The position numbers and the translations under genes were made by a program. Under the pieces are notes generated by a model. That model did not search any database. It saw only the letters and a program-made list of their open reading frames with translations, and was not told the origin of the DNA. A stretch of DNA of 64,000 nucleotides from Planctomycetota bacterium (GTDB lineage: Bacteria; Planctomycetota; Phycisphaerae; SM23-33). Location: assembly GCA_009908915.1 (NCBI GenBank), contig JAAAOJ010000031.1:34669-98668 (forward strand), read 5' to 3'. Of this stretch, positions 59,295 through 64,000 are shown piece by piece; the stretch's first letter is position 1, and every line of letters starts with the position of its first letter.

Positions 59295-59477
59295 CTACTT
59301 GTTCAGGATCAACTTTCCGTTCTTCGTCAGGCGAAGGCGGTACACCTCGCCGTCATGGTGAATCTGCACCTCGTTGCGCTCGGCAAAGAGGTCGCTGGAC
59401 TCGATGACACCTTGCCGAGCGAGCCGTACCTCGCGCGGGTCGGGGTTCCTGTTTGTCTCGCCTGGGGTGTCCATCAT
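59295..59477 (-). CDS. hemP: hemin uptake protein HemP
   Basis: A 60-residue protein, [20 protein letters not shown] and then [35 protein letters not shown]. The [18 protein letters not shown] pattern is the HemP/HmuP family signature, found next to heme uptake genes. M at 59477 or 59474 starts it. It begins four bases after the DUF2023 stop. Confidence 0.85.
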   Translation of the reverse strand: MMDTPGETNRNPDPREVRLARQGVIESSDLFAERNEVQIHHDGEVYRLRLTKNGKLILNK

Positions 59478-59481
59478 GCTC

Positions 59482-59883
59482 TCATACCGCCAGAGCCAGC
59501 GAAGGCTCGTGGCTCGGGTCCAGTTCTTCGCTGTGCGATCCGCGCGGTTCGGCGGCCGCGTCGTCTCGCCGTTGTCGCATCCGGATGTACCGCACGCACT
59601 GCTCAAGCCGACCGTAGCCGAGCATCGTGCCGAGGATGAAGTCCTCCTCCGGCGTGTAGTCGCTCAGGCGGGTCTTGCCGATGGCCCGCAGGACGGCCAC
59701 GCAATCGTCCGCCCCGAAGAACACGTTGATGTTCCCGTTGGCCAACTCGTGGATGACGAACGCGACACCTTCTTTGGCCAGCTTGGCCTCGACGCATGCC
59801 CGCCGGCTGCCCGGCAGCGTGCGGGGCACCAGGCTTCGCAGGCCCTTGCGGTACTCGTACAGATGATGCAGGAACACCTTCAC
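59482..59883 (-). CDS. DUF2023 family protein
   Basis: A 133-residue protein from GTG 59883. The family signature is visible: [20 protein letters not shown] at the N-terminus and [20 protein letters not shown] in the middle. The role is unknown; members are commonly found beside flavodoxin and Feo genes. AAGGAG lies in the end of the preceding gene. It is the fourth gene from the DtxR end after feoB. Confidence 0.85.
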   Translation of the reverse strand: MKVFLHHLYEYRKGLRSLVPRTLPGSRRACVEAKLAKEGVAFVIHELANGNINVFFGADDCVAVLRAIGKTRLSDYTPEEDFILGTMLGYGRLEQCVRYIRMRQRRDDAAAEPRGSHSEELDPSHEPSLALAV

Positions 59884-59887
59884 TCGA

Positions 59888-60046
59888 CTACTCCTTGCGG
59901 GCCTCGCCGTCGCCGGGGCAATGGCTCACGTCGCCGCATCCGCGACACCCCGCGCATCCGCTCTTGCCCGTGGCGTTGCGGTACAGGCCGTAACCCACGC
60001 CAGCCGCGGCCAGGATGACGATTCCTATGGCAATGATCGTTTCCAT
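59888..60046 (-). CDS. FeoB-associated Cys-rich membrane protein
   Basis: A 52-residue protein. One N-terminal helix (TIIAIGIVILAAAGVGYG) is followed by a short basic stretch and a Cys-rich tail (CAGCRGCGDVSHCPG). This matches the small FeoB-associated Cys-rich family. It begins 14 bases after the feoB stop and ends four bases before the DUF2023 start. Confidence 0.88.
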   Translation of the reverse strand: METIIAIGIVILAAAGVGYGLYRNATGKSGCAGCRGCGDVSHCPGDGEARKE

Positions 60047-60060
60047 GATTCATCCACTTC

Positions 60061-62244
60061 CTATGTCACCAGCGAGCCAACTTGATACACGGCCACGGTG
60101 ACAATCCATGCCAACACTGTCAGCCCGCCGAGTTGGAACAGCGCCCACCGCCACGAATTGCTCTCGCGTTTCGTAATGGCGATGGTGGCCATGCAGGGGG
60201 CACTGATCAGGCAGAAGAGCATGATGCAGAAGCCCTGGAGCGGCGTGTAATTCGCCTGGAGCTTCTCCCGCAGGGGCTCGGATTCCTCGTCCTCTTCCTC
60301 GCCCAGCGAGTAGACGATGCCCATCTGGGCGACGAAGACCTCCTTGGCGGCGAACGCGCCGACCATGGCCGTCGAGACCTTCCAGTCGAACCCGGCCGGC
60401 CGCAGGACCGGCTCGATCCCGTGGCCCAGCCGGCCCATCAGCGACGCCTCCAGTTTCGCCTCGGCCTCGGCGTGGTCGATCTCGGCGAGTTGTTCGGACC
60501 GCGCCTCGTCGCTTGCTTGGGCGGCGGCCTCGATGGCCGATCGCTGTTGGGCGAATGCCTCGACCTTCTCTTCCGGCAGGCCGGGCCATTGCTGCATTGC
60601 CCACAGCAGGATGGAGATGCCCAGAATGATCGTTCCTGCTTTTTTGAGGTAAGCCCCGCCACGATTCCACATATGCAGCCCCACGCTCTTGAGCGTCGGC
60701 ATACGGTACGGCGGCAGTTCCATCACGAACGGCGGAGTCTCCCCGCGAAGGATCGTCGTCTTGAGCAGTTTCGCGCAGGCCACCGCCAGCACGATACCGA
60801 TCAGGTAGATGATCCACAGCATCGGCGCGTGCCAGACCTGCGGAAAGAACGCCGGGATGATCAGGGCGTAGATCGGCAGCCGGGCCCCGCAGCTCATCAG
60901 CGGCACGACCAGCATCGTCACCAGCCTATCGCGGCGGTTCTCCAGCGTCCGCGTGGCCATGATGGCCGGGACCGAACAGCCAAAGCCGATCAGCATCGGC
61001 ACGAAGCTCTTACCGTGCAGGCCGATCTTGTGCATCAGCTTGTCCATCAGGAACGCCGCCCGGGCCATGTATCCGCTGTCTTCCAAGACCGCGATGGCCA
61101 GAAACAGCAGCAGGATGTTCGGCAAGAACACCAGCACACCGCCGACGCCTCCGATGATGCCGTCGACCAGCAGGCTCTTCAGTATGCTCTCGGAGCCGGT
61201 CGGCCAGAGCCCGCCGACCGTGCCGCCCAGCCACTCGAAGCCGCCTTCGATCCAACCCATGAACGGGTCGCCGACGGTAAAGGTCAGGTAGAACACCGCA
61301 TACATCAGGCCCAGGAAGATCGGGATGCCCAGAAGGCGGTTGGTGACCACCGCATCGATGCGGTCCGAGAGGTTGTGGCGGCTCTCGACGGTGCTGCGGA
61401 CGGCCTCCTGGCAGGCCCCGGAGATGAACCCGTACCGCCGGTCGGCGATCAGGGCCTCCGGGCTGTCACCCAGCAGCGACTCCAGGCGCTGCGCCGCCTT
61501 GTCGGCCTCATCGATCAGGCCGTTGTTGGCGAGATGCTCGCGGACCTGTGTGTCGCCCTCCAGCAGCTTGACGGCCAGCCAGCGAACCGGCGCGCCGTCC
61601 AGAATGATGCCCGCCTGCCGAATGTGCGCTTCCAGTTTGGCGATCTCGGCCTCGATCTCGGAGCCGTAATCAATGCGGCGTGGTGTGGGACGCTCCGGCC
61701 GGGAGGCCAGTTCGACGGCCGCGTCGAGCAGCTCCGCCTTGCCTGTGCCTTTGTGCCCGACGGTGGGTATGATCGGCACGCCGAGCAGCTTGCTGAGCAG
61801 TTCCAGGTCGAACTCCAGCCCGCGCTGGCGGGCCACGTCGGACATGTTCAGGGCCAGCACCTGCGGCCCGCCGAGTTCCATGATCTGCACGGCCAGGTAA
61901 AGGTTCCGCTCCAGGTTGCCGGCGTCGAGAATGTCGATGACGACGTCGGGCTTCTCGTGGATCAGGAAGTCGCGGGCGACGAGTTCCTCGGCCGAGTACG
62001 CCGTGAGGCTGTACGTGCCCGGCAGGTCGACCACGCGGAGGCGGGCGTCGCCGTGGCGGCATGCGCCTTCCTTCTTCTCGACCGTGACGCCGGGGTAGTT
62101 GCCCACGTGCTGCCGGCCGCCGGTCAGGGCGTTGAAGATCGTCGTCTTGCCGGAGTTGGGGTTCCCGGCCAGCGCGATCGTCAACTGCGTGCCTGCCTGG
62201 GCTTGGCCCTGGGTGGGTTCGCTGTCTCGCACAAGTTTCGGCAT
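60061..62244 (-). CDS. feoB: ferrous iron transporter FeoB
   Basis: A 727-residue protein. The N-terminal G domain has GNPNSGKTT (residues 27-35), DLPGTYSLT and LNMSD. The membrane domain has the two Gate repeats (around PLMSCGARLPIYALI and PCMATIAI) with conserved Cys. It transports Fe2+ across the inner membrane. ATG 62244 is chosen because GGAAGGA lies eight bases before it; a TTG and ATG a few codons upstream are alternatives. feoA and dtxR precede it in the same unit. Confidence 0.96.
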   Translation of the reverse strand: MPKLVRDSEPTQGQAQAGTQLTIALAGNPNSGKTTIFNALTGGRQHVGNYPGVTVEKKEGACRHGDARLRVVDLPGTYSLTAYSAEELVARDFLIHEKPDVVIDILDAGNLERNLYLAVQIMELGGPQVLALNMSDVARQRGLEFDLELLSKLLGVPIIPTVGHKGTGKAELLDAAVELASRPERPTPRRIDYGSEIEAEIAKLEAHIRQAGIILDGAPVRWLAVKLLEGDTQVREHLANNGLIDEADKAAQRLESLLGDSPEALIADRRYGFISGACQEAVRSTVESRHNLSDRIDAVVTNRLLGIPIFLGLMYAVFYLTFTVGDPFMGWIEGGFEWLGGTVGGLWPTGSESILKSLLVDGIIGGVGGVLVFLPNILLLFLAIAVLEDSGYMARAAFLMDKLMHKIGLHGKSFVPMLIGFGCSVPAIMATRTLENRRDRLVTMLVVPLMSCGARLPIYALIIPAFFPQVWHAPMLWIIYLIGIVLAVACAKLLKTTILRGETPPFVMELPPYRMPTLKSVGLHMWNRGGAYLKKAGTIILGISILLWAMQQWPGLPEEKVEAFAQQRSAIEAAAQASDEARSEQLAEIDHAEAEAKLEASLMGRLGHGIEPVLRPAGFDWKVSTAMVGAFAAKEVFVAQMGIVYSLGEEEDEESEPLREKLQANYTPLQGFCIMLFCLISAPCMATIAITKRESNSWRWALFQLGGLTVLAWIVTVAVYQVGSLVT

Positions 62245-62293
62245 GCCGAACATTCCTTCCAAATAAAAAGAGACGCCGTCGCCTCGAACCCTT

Positions 62294-62539
62294 CTATACC
62301 GCTCGCACCATGATCTTCGCGGCCATGCCGCGGCCGATCATCACCCGACTGCCCAGTACGCTGAGCACCACCGGCCCGCCGCCGTCTGCGACGACTTCCA
62401 GCGGCGTTCCCGGCGTCAGGCCCATCGCGCAGAGCCGGCCTCGCAGGCCGTGTCCGCCGTCCACGCGGCTGACGCGAACGCGCTGGCCGACGCGAACCGA
62501 TGTCAACGGAACCAAGTTGTCCATGGTGGTCTGCTGCAT
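62294..62539 (-). CDS. feoA: FeoA
   Basis: An 81-residue SH3-like protein. GQRVRVSRVDGG, LRGRLCAMGLTPGTPLEVV and GSRVMIGRGMAAKIMV match FeoA, which partners FeoB in ferrous iron uptake. It begins five bases after the dtxR-feoA stop and lies 50 bases before feoB. A Gly-rich loop (DGGGPVVL) is typical of the family. Confidence 0.92.
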   Translation of the reverse strand: MQQTTMDNLVPLTSVRVGQRVRVSRVDGGHGLRGRLCAMGLTPGTPLEVVADGGGPVVLSVLGSRVMIGRGMAAKIMVRAV

Positions 62540-62544
62540 GGTTG

Positions 62545-63309
62545 TTAGAGGGCCTTGACGTCGATCCGCTCGGCCTCTTCCTTGCGGAGCGTCAGGTGAT
62601 AGCCCTTGATCTTCACCTCGATGGGGTCGCCCAGCGGGGCCACGCGCTCGACCTCGACCAGCGTCCCGGCCGTCGCGCCCATATCCAGCAGCCGGCGGCG
62701 GATGCTGCCCGTCCCAGCGATCTTCACGATGGCGGCCTTGTCGCCCGGCTTCATCTCGCCGAGGTTGGCCTGCGCCTGCGTATCGGCGGCCTTGTCCATG
62801 CTCTTGCTCCTCACTTCGTCAAGAACCAGTTCCACGCATGTCTCACAGTTGCCCGTCTGGCTGTCGTTGTCGCAGTAGTAGCCGAAGCCCTTGATCCACT
62901 TCGACCCGCCGCGCGGGCACCGCTCGACGAAGTCGACGAACTCCACGAACCGATCGAGAACCGTCTCCGGGATCGCGTGCTCCATCTTGCACGCGGCCGC
63001 GTCGGCATCCTTGCGGTCGATGGCCAGCACCTTCACGAAGAAGTCCCGCAGCACCTCGTGCCGCCGGACCACATCCTCGGCCACGACCCGGCCCTTGTCG
63101 GTCAGCGTGATCACGTCGTATGGCGCGTAGTTGATCAACTCCCGCTCGGCCAGAGCGTGCAATGCGCCGGTCACCGACGACCGGCTGACCTTCAGCCGCT
63201 TGCCGATGTCCTTGGCCCGCGCGGCCGACTTCTCCTGCACGATCCGAAAGATCGCTTCGAGGTAGTCTTCCAAGCTCGCGCTCAGATCAATTTGGACAGC
63301 ATCCGTCAT
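62545..63309 (-). CDS. DtxR-type iron-dependent repressor fused to a FeoA domain
   Basis: A 254-residue protein from ATG 63309. The N-terminal winged helix contains SLEDYLEAIFRIVQE and KVSRSSVTGALHALAERELI; the next part has ACKMEHAIPETVLDRFVEFV with metal-site residues. A Cys-containing linker (YCDNDSQTGNCETCVE) follows, then a FeoA-like C-terminus (PGDKAAIVKIAGTGSIRRRL, LLDMGATAG). This is the DtxR/IdeR layout, with an unusual Cys segment in the linker. It is the first gene of the long unit. Confidence 0.93.
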   Translation of the reverse strand: MTDAVQIDLSASLEDYLEAIFRIVQEKSAARAKDIGKRLKVSRSSVTGALHALAERELINYAPYDVITLTDKGRVVAEDVVRRHEVLRDFFVKVLAIDRKDADAAACKMEHAIPETVLDRFVEFVDFVERCPRGGSKWIKGFGYYCDNDSQTGNCETCVELVLDEVRSKSMDKAADTQAQANLGEMKPGDKAAIVKIAGTGSIRRRLLDMGATAGTLVEVERVAPLGDPIEVKIKGYHLTLRKEEAERIDVKAL

Positions 63310-63352
63310 CAGTCCTTGCCTCTCGATAAGGTCGCCACGACTGCAGCTTGAC

Positions 63353-63365
63353 GGTACTTCGTACC
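63353..63365. promoter_or_regulatory. GGTACTTCGTACC palindrome downstream of the dtxR promoter
   Basis: GGTAC and GTACC flank TTC, between the promoter and the start of the dtxR-feoA gene (in the leader). A DtxR-type operator would be expected here, but the motif is short and does not match the classical TTAGG-based consensus. Confidence 0.3.
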
Positions 63366-63389
63366 AGCCAGGCATTCAGCAAGGCGCAC

Positions 63390-63418
63390 AATATACGGCC
63401 TGCCGAACTTTCAGTCAA
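63390..63418 (-). promoter_or_regulatory. sigma-70-type promoter of the dtxR-feoAB unit
   Basis: On the minus strand TTGACT (63418-63413) and TATATT (63395-63390) are 17 bases apart, a near-consensus promoter 81 bases before ATG 63309. Confidence 0.75.
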
Positions 63419-63796
63419 CCCCATTTTTAGGCAGCACTATAATTCGGTTGCAAATCATTAACATGCATGTGCTTATGATATTCACGTTGCCGCGTATTCT
63501 CGGAAGAGGGAATCCCCGGCGGTACTATTCTGACGCCAGATGTGCCAAACAGGCCACCACCGGCAGAGCCTGTTTCGTTTCCAGCAGCACAACCTCCACT
63601 CCGGATCTTGGCACGTGTTGGCTCCTCCGGGCATGTGCTGGCCAACTCTGGTATTCGAAAAGGCTTCGGGGTCTTTCATTTCCGTCCGCGTCCTGCTCGT
63701 TCCCGCCCATGCCTGCACGTTCTGGCCCGCTTCTTGCCCCGCTTCTCCGAAGGCCCGCCGGAAATGTTCTTCCCAGCGGCCGGCTTTGGGGCTATC
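63419..63796. other. spacer upstream of the dtxR promoter, no gene
   Basis: No frame on either strand is protein-like beyond short, composition-biased stretches. The first 60 bases are AT-rich, which fits a promoter-upstream region. A transposase element begins at the end of this stretch. Confidence 0.4.
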
Positions 63797-63834
63797 GTAA
63801 TTCAGGGGACACCATGTAATTCAGGGGACACCAT
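63797..63834 (+). repeat. 19-bp tandem repeat upstream of the transposase
   Basis: GTAATTCAGGGGACACCAT occurs twice in tandem (63797-63815, 63816-63834), followed by ACTTAATTATTGAC. GGGGACACCAT-type sequences are usual beside REP-associated transposases, so this is probably part of the element end. Confidence 0.7.
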
Positions 63835-63878
63835 ACTTAATTATTGACGTTTGGTGCTGTGGTTTATAGGTTTCGCTC

Positions 63879-64000
63879 ATGCCAAGGATTGCCAGAGTCG
63901 TCGTGCCGGACATGCCGCACCATGTGACGCAGCGCGGGAATCGTCGGCAAGAGGTGTTTTTTCAACGAGGCGGACTACCTCGCCTATCCTTCGTTGATGC
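63879..64000 (+). mobile_element. REP-associated (Y1/IS200-like) transposase, start only, with a frameshift
   Basis: ATG 63879 begins MPRIARVVVPDMPHHVTQRG, the typical N-terminus of REP-associated tyrosine transposases. After NRRQEVFF the frame goes out of register at a T6 run (near 63956-63961). Removing one T restores NEADYLAYPSLM, matching the family. The rest lies beyond the window. Confidence 0.85.

Noticed and set aside
60082..62313. 743-codon plus-strand frame opposite feoB
   Set aside because: It mirrors the feoB coding strand; high GC keeps the antisense frame open. Composition (Gln, Arg, His, Asp-rich) is typical of antisense frames, and no domain is seen.

Overview
The window is about 64 kb of GC-rich DNA. 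It is most likely from a planctomycete, and probably a Phycisphaerae-like lineage. The evidence is three PEP-CTERM proteins, three pseudopilins (two of them H-X9-DG type), a LemA/M48 pair, a BlaI plus M56 (BlaR1-like) pair, a TrmO with a zinc ribbon, TQPA-type linkers in a very large protein, and short palindromic intergenic repeats. The taxon is inferred from gene content; there is no rRNA here. One tRNA gene is present (tRNA-Gly, anticodon CCC).

Layout. 0-7.8 kb: LemA (cut by the window edge), a D-2-hydroxyacid dehydrogenase, an M48 protease, a sigma-54 activator, a secreted esterase, and an AraC regulator divergent from a uroporphyrinogen-decarboxylase-family protein. 8.0-18.5 kb: a complete F-type ATP synthase operon (AtpZ/AtpI-like, atpB-E-F-H-A-G-D-C), with an unusual proline/acid-rich insertion in gamma, a nitroreductase and two small membrane proteins between subunit genes, and palindromic and tandem repeats in its gaps. 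18.7-24.1 kb: pseudopilin, PilM-like protein, histidine kinase, receiver protein and a PocR-like/GAF/HD-GYP protein. 24.1-34.4 kb: housekeeping and envelope genes (leuS with an attenuator-like leader, lipoproteins, a polytopic membrane protein, tilS, a sugar-nucleotide epimerase).

34.6-46.4 kb is an accessory segment. A direct repeat of about 190 bp, made from the 3' end of a tyrosine-recombinase gene, brackets a blaI repressor gene and one open frame of 3,523 codons. That frame has a BlaR1-like M56 membrane protease at its N-terminus and a huge extracytoplasmic region of repeated modules. A BlaI-type operator overlaps the blaI promoter.

46.4-63.4 kb is mainly a metal and heme acquisition region. 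On the minus strand one apparent transcription unit runs from a DtxR-FeoA regulator through feoA, feoB, a Cys-rich FeoB partner, DUF2023, hemP, a pseudopilin with two prepilin motifs, a membrane protein, a PEP-CTERM/DNRLRE protein, an ECF transporter (S, T, fused A-A'), a flavodoxin and a HutW/ChuW-like radical-SAM protein. Its last six genes are joined by ATGA stop-start overlaps, apart from one 14-bp overlap. Beside it lie a Fur/Zur-type regulator, a divergent His-rich secreted protein, and a second unit of two PEP-CTERM proteins and a pseudopilin. The simplest reading is a coordinated iron, heme and possibly zinc uptake island using an ECF importer and surface PEP-CTERM proteins. The window ends in a transposase of the REP-associated (Y1) family with a frameshift at a T6 run.
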